DNA of 64,000 nucleotides from Candidatus Kryptobacter tengchongensis (GTDB lineage: Bacteria > Bacteroidota > Ignavibacteria > Kryptoniales > Kryptoniaceae). The DNA lies in NCBI GenBank assembly GCA_001485605.1, contig FAON01000003.1, positions 1-64,000 on the forward strand, given 5' to 3'. How positions within the stretch are numbered: the stretch's first letter is position 1; each line of letters begins with the position of its first letter. Shown one piece after another: positions 1-9,737 of the stretch. The notes under the pieces are model-generated. The model ran no database searches and was not told the DNA's origin. It saw nothing but the letters and a program-made list of their open reading frames with translations. The position numbers were made by a program, and so were the translations under genes.

Positions 1-544
1 AGTCTTTCAAAACAGCATAAAGGTTTTTGAGTTCTTCTCTGATTTGTATGGCTTTCTCTTTGTCCTCAATCCTATCCAAAATTGGTTTATCATATTCATC
101 TACAAGAACTACTACCTTCTGATTGAACTTTCTTGAAATCTTCATTATAAGCTCCATAAACCTTCGCTGAAGTAATTCTTCCTTTAGTTCAACTTGATAA
201 TTCTCTGCATGCTCCAACAGTATTGAAAATATTATCTTCTTCAACTCTTCTACATCTCTTACTACCCCCTGCCCAAAACTTATATGTATCACAGGATATG
301 ACTTAGACCAATCCCAATTCTTCTCAAGAAATAATCCTTCAAAAAGTTCTTTTTTCCCCAGAAAAGCTTGCTTTAGTGTATCCAAAAACAACGATTTCCC
401 AAATCTTCTTGGTCTTGAAAGAAAATAGTATCCTCCTCCTTCATCTACAAGTTTTCTTACAAAGCGTGTCTTATCTACATAGTAAAAATTATCTTGCCTT
501 ATCTTCTCAAAACTCTGTATCCCTATTGGTAGCTTCTTCCTCAC
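1..544 (-). CDS. AAA-ATPase / DUF1703-type protein, N-terminal part
   Basis: The gene runs off the left edge, so only about 181 N-terminal residues are visible. It starts at a GTG (542-544) that reads VRKKLPIGIQSFEKIRQDNF. The early residues YVDKTRFVRKL, then FLSRPRRFGKSLFLDTL (a Walker A variant) and VVVLVDEYDKPILDRI (Walker B-like) are the hallmarks of the predicted AAA-ATPase family whose C-terminus usually carries a DUF1703 PD-(D/E)XK nuclease-like domain. These genes are multi-copy and mobile-like in many genomes, and their function is not established. A decayed fragment of the same family lies near 18.0 kb. Whether this copy is intact cannot be judged from the visible part. The family call is recognition from motifs; the start is inferred. 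Confidence 0.75.
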   Translation of the reverse strand, partial: MRKKLPIGIQSFEKIRQDNFYYVDKTRFVRKLVDEGGGYYFLSRPRRFGKSLFLDTLKQAFLGKKELFEGLFLEKNWDWSKSYPVIHISFGQGVVRDVEELKKIIFSILLEHAENYQVELKEELLQRRFMELIMKISRKFNQKVVVLVDEYDKPILDRIEDKEKAIQIREELKNLYAVLKD

Positions 545-1014
545 AATACATAGAATATAAAGGTCATAAAAAAGTTTAAGATTTTTATTGTAGTTCTTTC
601 ACTTAAATGAATTGTAAAGAAATTTTTATCTGTTTTTGCTTTGTTGCGCTCATCAAAAATTTTAAGTTTGCGTTCTCAAGGAAGTGAGATAATGGACACA
701 ACAAAAGAAACAGAAGAAAATATTTTCTGAAGGTTAAAAGTTTGTAATCTTTATCTGCTCAAAGCAAACATACATACAAATTTTCTTCTCTTTTCACTTC
801 TTTCATTTTGAAAATCTACATAAAAAACAGAGTTCTTGATGAGTTTATAAAATCATCTTCCGAAATGCAAAAGATTTAAAAGTCCCTAATCACTCTGCTT
901 TCCAATAAAATTTCAATATGTTTAACTATGTTTGCAGCAAAGCAATTTTATATCAAAAAATAACAAACGATTTAAAAGAGTAATTAAGAATTAAAAGTGG
1001 AGGTTCTAAAGGAT
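545..1014. other. Intergenic region upstream of recA
   Basis: No coding potential was seen on either strand, and no convincing SOS (LexA-type) palindrome. The stretch is strongly AT-rich. A GGAGG at 999-1003 is the ribosome binding site of recA. Confidence 0.5.
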
Positions 1015-2124
1015 ATGGATCCCAAAAGAGAAATCCTTGAAGCCACTTTAAAAGAGCTTGAGAAAGCTTTTGGTAAAGGTGTAATAATGAGACTTGGAGA
1101 AAAAGGAGATTTGAAAATTCCGGTATTTTCCTCTGGAAGTCTATCAATAGACATAGCTGTTGGTTGCGGTGGATTTCCAAAAGGAAGATTTATTGAAATA
1201 TATGGTCCGGAATCATCTGGAAAGACAACGATAGCATTACATGCTATTTCTTCTGTTCAGGCAAATGGTGGAACTGTCGCTTTCATAGATGCTGAACATG
1301 CACTTGATCCAATATATGCCAAAAACCTCGGTGTTGATGTAGATTCACTTTTGATATCTCAACCAGATTACGGAGAACAGGCTCTTGAAATAGCGGAGCA
1401 ATTAGCTTCAACAGGAGCAGTTGATCTGATAGTCATAGATTCTGTAGCCGCCTTAGTTCCCAAGGCGGAAATAGAAGGAGATATGGGAGATATGCAGATT
1501 GGACTTCAAGCAAGACTTATGTCTCAAGCTCTACGAAAACTCGTTTCAACTATAAGTAAAACAGGAACAACAATAATATTCACAAACCAGCTTAGACAAA
1601 AAGTAGGAGTAATGTTTGGTTCTCCTGAAACCACGACAGGAGGAATAGCTCTTAAGTTCTACGCTTCAGTAAGAATTGATGTCAGAAAGATAGAAATAAT
1701 AAAAGAGGGAGAAAATCCAATCGGCTCCAGAGTAAAAATCAAAATAGCCAAAAACAAGGTAGCTCCACCATTCAAAGAAGCAGAGATCGACATAATATAT
1801 GGTAAGGGCATAAGTTATGAAGGTGAACTTATAGATACAGGAATTGAATATGGAGTGATAAAGAAATCTGGCTCATGGCTATCATATGGTGATGAAAAAC
1901 TTGGTCAGGGTAGAGATCAGGCAAAATCTTTCCTTGAGGAACACAAAGAGATAGAGAGAGAAATAGAGATAAACATAAGAAAGGAGGCGGGAATTGATAC
2001 AAATGTACTCACACACGACATAGTATGGTCTAAAAGAGAAAAAGGTAAATCAAAACAAGAGTTAGAAATATCAGAAGAATCAGAAGAAAAAACGGGTAAG
2101 AAAGCTAAAAAGAAAGCAGAGTAA
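1015..2124 (+). CDS. recA: Recombinase RecA
   Basis: RecA forms filaments on single-stranded DNA, drives homologous strand exchange and acts as co-protease for SOS repressors. The protein shows Walker A ([11 protein letters not shown]), the [19 protein letters not shown] segment with Walker B, and the [15 protein letters not shown] and [16 protein letters not shown] motifs, all in the right order over 369 residues. A frame-compatible GTG at 997 overlaps the GGAGG (999-1003) that serves the ATG at 1015, so I take 1015 as the start. The C-terminal tail after residue 340 is Lys/Glu-rich, as is usual. The MEMO family gene follows after 19 bases, probably in the same transcript. No LexA box was recognised upstream, so SOS control cannot be claimed. 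Confidence 0.97.
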   Translation: MDPKREILEATLKELEKAFGKGVIMRLGEKGDLKIPVFSSGSLSIDIAVGCGGFPKGRFIEIYGPESSGKTTIALHAISSVQANGGTVAFIDAEHALDPIYAKNLGVDVDSLLISQPDYGEQALEIAEQLASTGAVDLIVIDSVAALVPKAEIEGDMGDMQIGLQARLMSQALRKLVSTISKTGTTIIFTNQLRQKVGVMFGSPETTTGGIALKFYASVRIDVRKIEIIKEGENPIGSRVKIKIAKNKVAPPFKEAEIDIIYGKGISYEGELIDTGIEYGVIKKSGSWLSYGDEKLGQGRDQAKSFLEEHKEIEREIEINIRKEAGIDTNVLTHDIVWSKREKGKSKQELEISEESEEKTGKKAKKKAE

Positions 2125-2143
2125 AGGAAATATAAAATAAGGA

Positions 2144-2944
2144 ATGATAGAGAGGAAACCAGCAGTAGCGGGAATATTCTACCCGGAATCTCCAGAAAAA
2201 CTTCAAATGGCAGTTCGAGAATTAGTTTCAAAGTCCCATGAAACTAAAAAAGCAATTGCAGCAATATTACCACATGCAGGATATATATATTCAGGAAAAA
2301 TAGCTGGGAAAACCATATCATCGATAAGTGTTCCGGAAAGGATTATAATACTTTGCCCAAATCATACGGGGTATGGAGAAGTAGTTTCTCTTTTTCCGCC
2401 CGGATCCTGGATTTTTCCTGGGTTCAGTGTGAAAATTGATGAAGAAATAAATAGTTTTCTTTCAAATTTCGAAATTTTTCAAATGGATACAGGGGCTCAC
2501 TACAAAGAACATTCTGCAGAAGTGCTTATACCATTATTACATTTCATAAATCCAAAGATAAAAATAAATGTGATATGTATCAGAACTCTTAGAAGGGAAT
2601 CTCTAAAGGTAATAGCTGAAGCTCTAAAAGAAGTATATAAGAAATATGAAGATATCCTTATTGTTGCTTCATCTGATATGAACCACTATGAGGAAGATGA
2701 TGTTTCTCGTAAGAAAGACAAAGCAGCTATTGAGAAGATAAAGGAAATAAATCCAGACGGGTTTTTAGATATTTGCTACAATATGAACATAAGCGTGTGC
2801 GGAGCTGCTCCAATATATTCTCTCCTCTCATTCTTAAAAGGTATAAAAGTGAAAAATTCAGAAGTTCTAGCTTATGGAAATTCTGGAGAAGTAAACGGAG
2901 ATTTATCATCAGTTGTCGGATATGCGGGAATAATCTTTTTCTAA
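2144..2944 (+). CDS. AmmeMemoRadiSam system protein B (MEMO family)
   Basis: This 266-residue protein belongs to the MEMO1 family, structurally related to class III extradiol dioxygenases, which forms one part of the AmmeMemoRadiSam gene set found mostly in archaea and thermophilic bacteria. Its biochemical role is not settled. Visible family features are RKPAVAGIFYPESPEKL at the N-terminus, the His-containing motifs LPHAGYIYSGKIAG and CPNHTGYG, GAHYKEHSAEVLIPLLHF, and SSDMNHYE, which supply the metal-site-like histidines. An AAGGA sits just before the ATG. The other two members (AMMECR1 and the radical SAM protein) are not adjacent, so here it is a solitary gene downstream of recA. Confidence 0.9.
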   Translation: MIERKPAVAGIFYPESPEKLQMAVRELVSKSHETKKAIAAILPHAGYIYSGKIAGKTISSISVPERIIILCPNHTGYGEVVSLFPPGSWIFPGFSVKIDEEINSFLSNFEIFQMDTGAHYKEHSAEVLIPLLHFINPKIKINVICIRTLRRESLKVIAEALKEVYKKYEDILIVASSDMNHYEEDDVSRKKDKAAIEKIKEINPDGFLDICYNMNISVCGAAPIYSLLSFLKGIKVKNSEVLAYGNSGEVNGDLSSVVGYAGIIFF

Positions 2945-3255
2945 AAATAGAGATCTAAACACATTATACCAACGAATTTCAAAAGATAAAGTTTAGATTT
3001 AAAACATACAAAGCGAGATAGCATTTTCACAAATCTTCAATTTAAAATGTTGGACTACAGAAAATATCAAAAATATCTGGAGGTTTTCTACAATACGTAA
3101 ATATGGTAGATTTACCGTTTAATTTACGATTAAGATATTTCTATATTTTTGTATAAAACCTAAATAAAAGGAAGTCGAAACAATACTTCATTTAATTCAT
3201 TTTAATGTAAGTTAAATCAAAGGCAAGATGTTTAATGATCTAATTTGGATATCCT
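2945..3255. other. Intergenic, nothing recognised
   Basis: This AT-rich spacer lies between two genes whose 3' ends face each other. I see no open frame of note and no clear rho-independent terminator. Confidence 0.4.
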
Positions 3256-3963
3256 CTAAAAAATTCTAATTTCGTTTATAACACCTGCTGAAAGAAGTCT
3301 TATATAAAGGTCGGCTACGACAACAGATATCAAACTAGCCCAGAAGAAGAATCCATGATTTCTATTAAGAGAACTGACAAATTTCCAAAAATGGTATATT
3401 ACTGGATTTTGTGAATACACATCTACTCTCCCGCCTAAAAAATGTCTTAAGGAATGACATGAAGAAACATACAAAGTAAGAAACAGACTGTCTGCAAAGA
3501 GAATAATTGAACCAAGTCCAACAGTAAATCCCTGTTCCCAGAAAAAGCTCCTCAAAGCATGTATCCAGTGTATTGGGACAAAAATTATAGCCAAAAACAG
3601 AAAATATCTGTGAAGGTTCAGAAGAATGTATGGGAACGCTGATTCCCCTTTGTAATTCCTCTTAGGTTCTCTAACCATACACGCAGGTGGATCAGCGAAA
3701 ATTGACCTGTAATATACTCTTCTACAGAAATAACAGGTAATTCTAAAACCAGCCGGGACCCACAATGTGAAGAAAGCCGGAGAAATCCAGGCACTTTTCA
3801 AAGGTAGTGGATAAATTGGAGATAGATATGATCCCCACTCAAAAAAATTCCCTTCTACTGCTCTAAATATTGAATATAATATCGCAAGCGAAAAAACAGA
3901 AGCGGAAGCCACAAGATCAACCCACCAAGCATCTGTTCTTGAGGTAGAAAAAGTTCTTTCCAT
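3256..3963 (-). CDS. Succinate dehydrogenase anchor-like integral membrane protein
   Basis: This 235-residue, multi-span membrane protein begins MERTFSTSRTDAWW; the open frame extends further upstream, but the extra 38 residues look unlike a real N-terminus. It matches my memory of a conserved protein encoded beside succinate dehydrogenase flavoprotein genes in actinobacteria and similar bacteria. Shared marks are RTDAWW near the start, LWVPAGFRITCYFCRRVYYR, DPPACMVREPKRNYKGE, LLNLHRYFLFLA, SSCHSLRHFLGG and a final ADLYIRLL. Conserved histidines in predicted helices would fit haem or quinone binding. No sdhA or sdhB gene is visible nearby, so partner and electron route are unknown. The family call is from recollection of these motifs. 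Confidence 0.55.
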   Translation of the reverse strand: MERTFSTSRTDAWWVDLVASASVFSLAILYSIFRAVEGNFFEWGSYLSPIYPLPLKSAWISPAFFTLWVPAGFRITCYFCRRVYYRSIFADPPACMVREPKRNYKGESAFPYILLNLHRYFLFLAIIFVPIHWIHALRSFFWEQGFTVGLGSIILFADSLFLTLYVSSCHSLRHFLGGRVDVYSQNPVIYHFWKFVSSLNRNHGFFFWASLISVVVADLYIRLLSAGVINEIRIF

Positions 3964-4576
3964 AATTTTGATAATTTTCACTGATATGCTAAAATTAAAA
4001 ATAAAACAAATTCTTTTTGTCATTGAACCCGAAAATTCTTGACAAATCATACCATGCAAAGCAATGAGAATATTCAAATAGAATGAGAGATTTATAATCT
4101 AAGATCATAAAACTTGATTATGCTTAATGAAATAAAATTTTTTATGATTGTTAATTATGCTCCATACAAACCTTTTATTATTCACATCCTCTAAATTTAC
4201 AACCTCATTGTATTGAAATTCTGAAGTATAAAGAAATAAAAAAAATAAAAAAATATTTATTTTCTTTAATCTACATCAGGGTACTTTAATAAACTATCTT
4301 TATTTCGCATAAGAACATCGCGCCTAAATTACAATCTACTATTCAATAAAACTTTGAATCTCAACGATTGTCTAAAACATCGCTAATCCCACATAAATTT
4401 TTAAACTTATGTATCTCACTCTGTAAAGTTTTTAATTTTAACTATGAAAGTAATGATCAAAAATCTTCAAGATAAATAACAATGTATCATAAATTTTATG
4501 AATAAGAGAAGATTTTATTTTTGAAAATTCAGAGAATGTATAATGATATTCCAATTTCTGCTATATTTTTATACCT
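3964..4576. other. Intergenic, nothing recognised
   Basis: About 600 AT-rich bases lie between the divergent membrane-protein gene and the cupin gene. No gene, RNA or repeat was recognised. TATATT at 4561-4566 and TTATAC at 4568-4573 lie close to the ATG at 4577 and could be a -10 element giving a very short or absent leader. Confidence 0.35.
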
Positions 4577-4978
4577 ATGAGCGAAAATAAAGAAGAAATA
4601 GTTTCAGAGTTAATAAAAAAATATAAAACAGAACTTGACAAAGACATAAGACCTTGGGGTGGATACATAACCTTATGGGAAGATGAAAGATTCAAGGTGA
4701 AAATACTTTTTATTCTACCAAAAAAAAGGTTAAGTCTTCAAAGGCATAAACACAGAAAAGAAAAGTGGTTCATAGTCGAAGGGGAGGGACTTATAACAAA
4801 GGGAAACTCTAAATTCATAATGCGAGAAGGAAACTCAATGGTAATAGAAGAAGGTGAAATGCACAGAATAGAGAACATATCAGAAAGCAAAACACTCAAA
4901 ATAATTGAAATATGGTTAGGAGAAATTCTTGATGAAAAAGACATAGAAAGAATAGAAGATGACTTCGGTAGGATCTGA
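4577..4978 (+). CDS. Cupin protein like the C-terminal domain of mannose-6-phosphate isomerase type II
   Basis: This is a 133-residue single-domain cupin. RPWGGYITL followed by RLSLQRHKHRKEKWFIVEGEG and a later EGEMHRIEN matches the type II phosphomannose isomerase/mannose-1-phosphate guanylyltransferase C-terminal cupin, which normally sits on a larger bifunctional enzyme. The H-x-H, E and H metal ligands are present, so metal binding and sugar-phosphate isomerisation are plausible but unproven. Free-standing versions of this domain exist. It probably shares a transcript with the GMC oxidoreductase 35 bases downstream, which suggests but does not show a joint role in sugar or polyol metabolism. 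Confidence 0.8.
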   Translation: MSENKEEIVSELIKKYKTELDKDIRPWGGYITLWEDERFKVKILFILPKKRLSLQRHKHRKEKWFIVEGEGLITKGNSKFIMREGNSMVIEEGEMHRIENISESKTLKIIEIWLGEILDEKDIERIEDDFGRI

Positions 4979-5013
4979 AGATATTTTAAAACAAAGTAGG
5001 ATTTATTAATGAT

Positions 5014-6864
5014 ATGCCAAAGCAAAAAACTGATACAAAAAAAAGAGATATCTTTAAAAGTTTGACATTACTACTTGGAATACAAAGCTTGAACCTTGAA
5101 AAGAAAAATTCAAAAAATCTAAAAAGAATTTCAGAAATAATAGGAACAGAAGTAAAAGAGTTTCAAATAGAAAAAATAAGGCAGATCATAAAAAATATAA
5201 GATCCAATTTCACATCATTCTCAATTGAAGATATAATAAACTACCTTTACCTTATCCCAGAACAATTGTATGAAAGACTTCCTGTGAAGATAAAAAAAGC
5301 TGTTCTGTTTTCAACAAAACTACTTACTATTTTTCCGTATTATTGCGATGGGGAAAATTGGGGACATATATCCTACACAGGTAGGGCTATAGGAAGACCA
5401 AATCTGAAGAGGTATAACGACCCAGTTATAAAACCCCTGAAAATTGACAAAGATGAGTTTCATTTTGATATATGCATTGTTGGTTCTGGTGCAGGAGGAA
5501 GTTTGGTAGGACTTAAACTCTGCGAAAAATACTCCGTAGGAATACTAGAAAAAGGGAGACTGATTCTTCCTTCTGAATTTACAGAAAAAGAAGATGATAT
5601 GATACCAAAACTATATAGATTGAGTTTAGACAACAATTTATCTATAATCACAGTATATGGAAACGCTGTGGGAGGTTCAACAGTTCATAATACTGCTCTA
5701 TTTGTAAAACTCCCAGAAAAAATATATGAAAGATGGTCAAGCAAAGGATTACCAATAAAAAAAGATGAATTCTATGAACTTCAAAATGAAGTTTTTTCTA
5801 TTGTTAAAGCGGAAAAAATAACCACAATGAACACAAACAATTTGAAGGTAAAAGAAGGGATTGAAAGATTAGGTCTAAACTATTTCATTCCAGATCATAG
5901 CAGAAAGAACTGTCTGCAAGTTGGGTTCTGCGAGTTAGGATGCTACTGGAATAGGAAATTTTCAACTCTAACTGATATCCTCCCTGAATTTCAAAAAAAG
6001 GGGGGGGCCATAATAGATAATGCGAAAGCAATCTATATTGAAAGATCTAGAAACAAAGTAAAGCATATACTATTCAAGCACAGAGAAAAAATCATCAAGG
6101 TCAGAGCAAAAAAATTTATAATATCTGCTGGAGCTATATCCTCTCCTATACTATTAAGACGATCAAAGATCTTGGATCCACAAGGAGTCTGCCTTCATCC
6201 ATCAACTTATGTTATGGGAATATTTGAAGAAGAAATATACAGCTGGATTGGCATACCTATATCTCTGATCTGTTTAGATTTCCTTAGAGAAGATGGTGGA
6301 TTTGTTCTTATGCCCTACGCTCTACACCCAGGAACATTCTCTATAGCGGTTAGTGGAAAAGGAAAAGAACATCACGAAATCATGAGAAAATACAAGAACA
6401 TAGCGACCATTGCTGTAATGCTCCATGATAAGCCTAAAGGGCATATTGAAGATTCCAAAATTTTCAAGATAAAAGATTACTATCTTGACAAGGATGAAGT
6501 CAATGACTTGAAAAAGGGAATATTCACAAGTTCAGAAATACTATTTGAAAGTGGTGCAAAAGAGGTCTTACTTCCCTCGGTATTCCAAATCCAAAGAGCA
6601 AGAAACAAATCTGATGTTCAAAAGTATCTCGATAGTTTCGATATATATCAAATACCATTCATATCTGTTCACCCTCAAGCAACAATAAGATGGCATGAAT
6701 TTCTTGAAAGCGATGGAAGAATTAAAGGACTTGAAAACATTTATGTAGCAGATACTAGCGTATTTCCCGAATCGTGTGGGGTTCCACCACAAGCAACAGC
6801 AATGTCAATATCTATATTCATCGCCAAGAAAATAATCTCTGAAGATAAAATCAAAACTTCGTAA
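5014..6864 (+). CDS. GMC-family FAD-dependent oxidoreductase
   Basis: At 616 residues this fits the glucose-methanol-choline oxidoreductase family. The FAD-binding ICIVGSGAGGSLVGLKL motif lies near residue 155, after an N-terminal extension of about 150 residues that probably holds a small accessory domain. GNAVGGSTVHNTA is the second FAD-contacting motif. The C-terminus contains HPQATIRWHEFLESDGRIKG and YVADTSVFPESCGVPPQATAM, where the conserved His and Pro/Ala-rich motif of the active site occur. A Cys cluster (CLQVGFCELGC) resembles bacterial long-chain alcohol oxidase or cholesterol-oxidase-like members. The substrate cannot be predicted. It follows the cupin gene closely and probably shares its promoter. 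Confidence 0.88.
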   Translation: MPKQKTDTKKRDIFKSLTLLLGIQSLNLEKKNSKNLKRISEIIGTEVKEFQIEKIRQIIKNIRSNFTSFSIEDIINYLYLIPEQLYERLPVKIKKAVLFSTKLLTIFPYYCDGENWGHISYTGRAIGRPNLKRYNDPVIKPLKIDKDEFHFDICIVGSGAGGSLVGLKLCEKYSVGILEKGRLILPSEFTEKEDDMIPKLYRLSLDNNLSIITVYGNAVGGSTVHNTALFVKLPEKIYERWSSKGLPIKKDEFYELQNEVFSIVKAEKITTMNTNNLKVKEGIERLGLNYFIPDHSRKNCLQVGFCELGCYWNRKFSTLTDILPEFQKKGGAIIDNAKAIYIERSRNKVKHILFKHREKIIKVRAKKFIISAGAISSPILLRRSKILDPQGVCLHPSTYVMGIFEEEIYSWIGIPISLICLDFLREDGGFVLMPYALHPGTFSIAVSGKGKEHHEIMRKYKNIATIAVMLHDKPKGHIEDSKIFKIKDYYLDKDEVNDLKKGIFTSSEILFESGAKEVLLPSVFQIQRARNKSDVQKYLDSFDIYQIPFISVHPQATIRWHEFLESDGRIKGLENIYVADTSVFPESCGVPPQATAMSISIFIAKKIISEDKIKTS

Positions 6865-7037
6865 AAAAAAATAAAGATAGAAACAAAAATAAATTAAGAA
6901 TACTTCAAAAAATTTTAAACTCGTGAAAAGAAACAAAATCCTTTTGAACATATATTATGAATAACACAATTAAAAAACATAAAAAATCACAAAAACTTGA
7001 CTCTTTAAAAAAAAGTTATTAATTTTTTTAATAAAAC

Positions 7038-7077
7038 GGGGTTGGATCCCCAAACCAATGCAGGGAGGTGATCCAAA
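7038..7077 (+). promoter_or_regulatory. Flagellin leader with extended Shine-Dalgarno inside a hairpin
   Basis: GGAGGTGATCC at 7064-7074 is an 11-base perfect complement of the usual 16S rRNA 3' end, three bases before the ATG. TTGGATC (7042-7048) is an exact inverted copy of GATCCAA (7070-7076), and neighbouring CCC/GGG can extend the stem, so the 3' half of the ribosome site can be paired. A TTGACT at about 6996-7001 may be a -35 element. The pairing is seen in sequence; regulation is inference. Confidence 0.55.
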
Positions 7078-8355
7078 ATGGCAATACCAGTAAGGACAAA
7101 TGAGTTCGGTTTAATATCAGCAGAAGACCTAAGACGGGCAACAATAGAACTTGGGGGTGTTATGAAGCGCCTCCAAACAGGCAAACGCGTTAACTCCGCC
7201 TCCGAAGATGTCGGAGCTCTCGTGGAAGCTAACCAACTAACAAGAACTCTCTCAACACTTCAGCTTGCTACTGAACAAATAACAAAAGGACAATCTGTTC
7301 TCTCTAAAATAGAAGATACCATAGAAGGTATATATAACCTTCTTGATAAGATGAGACAGAATGCCGAAAGAGCTACTCAATCTACAGACTCAAACGAAAT
7401 ATCAACTCTCCAAAGTTCATCAGATGAACTATACAGAGAAATAAGAAAGTTAGCTCGCTCCACAATATTCCAAAAACAGCAGCTTGTCAGAGGTGGTTCA
7501 GGAAACCTTGTCGTTGGACCAGTTACGATAGTCTTTACAACAAATACACAACCTGTCACCATATACAAACAGGATATAGATGTTTCTGGTATAAACTTAG
7601 CTGGATATGCCTCCGGAACACGAGCTGACAATGCAGTATCTAACCTTGTAACTGTCATAGGTCAGAGCGGTGTTCTACAAGGTATGTTTACAAGTTCTAT
7701 ATCCTACGGTTCATATGCGTCAATAAGCTTCAGTGTAGGTGGAGGAATAGCAACAGCTGGACTCTATCTTAATGGTTCAGCGGTCCTAACTGAGTCAATC
7801 CGTATAAACTTCACAGGTCCGCAGGTTCTTGACTTTGTGAACATGGGTTTCCGTGTATATGTTGAAAATGCATCTAGTGGCGGTATAGGTCCTGGGTCAT
7901 CCCTTAATGCAATTGTAATAACAATTCAAAGGCAAGAGACAAAGTTCTTCCGTGGCACAAATGTGAATTCTCTTATGGATTATGTTCAGTTTGATATACC
8001 GAACTTGGAGCCAGAGAACTTACTTGGTTCCATATCTTTGGGCGGTGGGACGATGTTCACATTTGATCTTCGTGCTGCTCCAGAGACAGCTGTGACGCTT
8101 ATAAGAGAGGCTATAGAGTATGTAGAAAATGTCAGAGCTCGTGTTGGGACTATCAAAAACATGTTAGAAGTATCACAAACCCAAGTTCAAAATCAAAGGA
8201 TAATAGCTCAAGTGCAAAGGTCCTCCATAATAGATACGAAGTTTGATGAGGATGCACTTCTGCTAACTTCTTTACAAGTTGTCCAGCAGAGCGCTAATGC
8301 TATGGTTGCAATATCAAGACTCACTCCTCAGCTTGTGCTCCAGTTACTTGGATAG
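7078..8355 (+). CDS. fliC: Flagellin
   Basis: This 425-residue protein has the conserved flagellin N-terminal coiled-coil domain (about residues 1-140, with MKRLQTGKRVNSASEDVGALVEANQL and a long helical segment). The C-terminal helical domain (about 335-425) ends in QVVQQSANAMVAISRLTPQLVLQLLG. The central third is a Gly/Ser/Thr-rich variable region of beta character, expected to be surface exposed on the filament. N-terminal and C-terminal D0/D1 halves are both present, so it is a filament protein rather than a fragment. It is not flanked by other flagellar genes. Strong expression is suggested by the near-perfect Shine-Dalgarno sequence. FlgL, the hook-filament junction protein, is a related alternative, but the size and termini favour flagellin. 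Confidence 0.85.
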   Translation: MAIPVRTNEFGLISAEDLRRATIELGGVMKRLQTGKRVNSASEDVGALVEANQLTRTLSTLQLATEQITKGQSVLSKIEDTIEGIYNLLDKMRQNAERATQSTDSNEISTLQSSSDELYREIRKLARSTIFQKQQLVRGGSGNLVVGPVTIVFTTNTQPVTIYKQDIDVSGINLAGYASGTRADNAVSNLVTVIGQSGVLQGMFTSSISYGSYASISFSVGGGIATAGLYLNGSAVLTESIRINFTGPQVLDFVNMGFRVYVENASSGGIGPGSSLNAIVITIQRQETKFFRGTNVNSLMDYVQFDIPNLEPENLLGSISLGGGTMFTFDLRAAPETAVTLIREAIEYVENVRARVGTIKNMLEVSQTQVQNQRIIAQVQRSSIIDTKFDEDALLLTSLQVVQQSANAMVAISRLTPQLVLQLLG

Positions 8356-8508
8356 TTAGTTTTATAAGTTGACGAAACTCTGTAGCGCATCATCTTTAGC
8401 TATTAACGCGGTATTTGATATATAAAGTTCTCTACTGCGAAAGTTAATTTATGATGATTTTAGGAATTATAACAACAAAATTAATCTCAAGATGTTTGGT
8501 TTTAAAAT

Positions 8509-9627
8509 ATGAATATATGCGTGCCTACATCCGGGTTTAGGAATAAGATTAACTGTTTGCTCTTAATTCTCGCTGTAGGATTTATTTCATACTGCAAGGT
8601 AACGAAAGAAAATTCTAAAACCCCAGTATATATCAGATCTATCACTATTGAAGGAAGTCATATATATGCTATATCAGGTAATAGACTATTTGATATTGAC
8701 CAAAAGAGTGGAGAAATAAGGCAATTTAAGTCTGAATACTTTTATCAATCTTATAGTATATCTGCTGGACCAGATGGTGAAAAATATATTTCTACTGACA
8801 AAGGTATTTATGCATTCGTTGATGAAAAATGGATTGAAATACCTGGTTTTCCAGGTCACCACGCTGAAGATATTGTATTGAACAAGAAGAATAATAAAGA
8901 GTTATGGCTCACAGGCTACAATATAGGTTATGATATACTTGGTCATATGATATCAAAACCTGTCGGACCTATCAAATTCGATGGTCAAAAATTCACATTG
9001 TATGATCCGATTCCTCCCACCGACCGTAAAATCTCTATCGTTTTTGATAGATCAGGCAATCTCTGGTATAGCAATGGGAAGAGGCTCGCAAAATATGATG
9101 GAGAAAAATGGGAAATATTTGATTCATCTAATTCAGACCTAGCTGAAATAGAATATATTTGTTCACTCGGATCCGATATTTTAGGGAATATATGGATAGG
9201 AGGATGTGAAGCTGATGAGATAATAAAATTCAACGGACTAGGAACTAAGATTTATCAGAAGAGCAAGCTTAATATTTCGCCAGAAGAACAGAGAAGAGTC
9301 GATCACATCTTGTCAGATAACTCTGGGAACATTTGGTTTTCATTTTGTAATGCCTGGGATTGCTTAATTGGAAAATTTGATGGAAGCAATAGATGGGTGA
9401 TTTATAAAGAAGAAAATTTTAGATTCTACATATATGATCTTGCGATAGATGATGATGGGAATATATGGATTGGAGGTGGTGGTGATTATTTTGGCGGATT
9501 AATCAAATACGATGGAGAAAAATGGACTCACTATGAAATAAGTGTCTCATCAGGACAAATTGATAAATATCTATATGAAGTAAAACCATACCAGATGAAA
9601 TACTATGAGATAAACCAAGAAAACTAA
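8509..9627 (+). CDS. Putative lipoprotein with beta-propeller repeats
   Basis: The 372-residue product starts with a basic, hydrophobic signal-like segment that ends at FISYC (Cys about residue 29). The lipobox is imperfect, so a plain signal peptide is possible. The body carries repeated blades of the two-component-regulator-propeller type: DRSGNLWYSNGKRLAKYDGE, DILGNIWIGG, DNSGNIWFSF and DDDGNIWIGGGG, each followed by a KFDG or KYDG element. Such propellers bind ligands or proteins in the periplasm or at the surface. There is no C-terminal signalling domain, so it is not a hybrid sensor kinase. It stands alone between flagellin and uvrA. Function unknown. Confidence 0.7.
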   Translation: MNICVPTSGFRNKINCLLLILAVGFISYCKVTKENSKTPVYIRSITIEGSHIYAISGNRLFDIDQKSGEIRQFKSEYFYQSYSISAGPDGEKYISTDKGIYAFVDEKWIEIPGFPGHHAEDIVLNKKNNKELWLTGYNIGYDILGHMISKPVGPIKFDGQKFTLYDPIPPTDRKISIVFDRSGNLWYSNGKRLAKYDGEKWEIFDSSNSDLAEIEYICSLGSDILGNIWIGGCEADEIIKFNGLGTKIYQKSKLNISPEEQRRVDHILSDNSGNIWFSFCNAWDCLIGKFDGSNRWVIYKEENFRFYIYDLAIDDDGNIWIGGGGDYFGGLIKYDGEKWTHYEISVSSGQIDKYLYEVKPYQMKYYEINQEN

Positions 9628-9737
9628 ATAAAGGATCTCATTTGTACCTTTTGGACACGAAATTTTCCAATTAGTTATCCCCCGAGAAATCAGAAAAACG
9701 TATTTTATGCTAATAAAGGATATAACATATATGTTTT

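Noticed and set aside
376-579. 67-codon plus-strand frame
   Set aside because: It is antisense to the AAA-ATPase gene whose motifs are clear on the minus strand.
545-1014. SOS box upstream of recA
   Set aside because: No palindrome of a known LexA type was found; AT-rich chance matches are not convincing.
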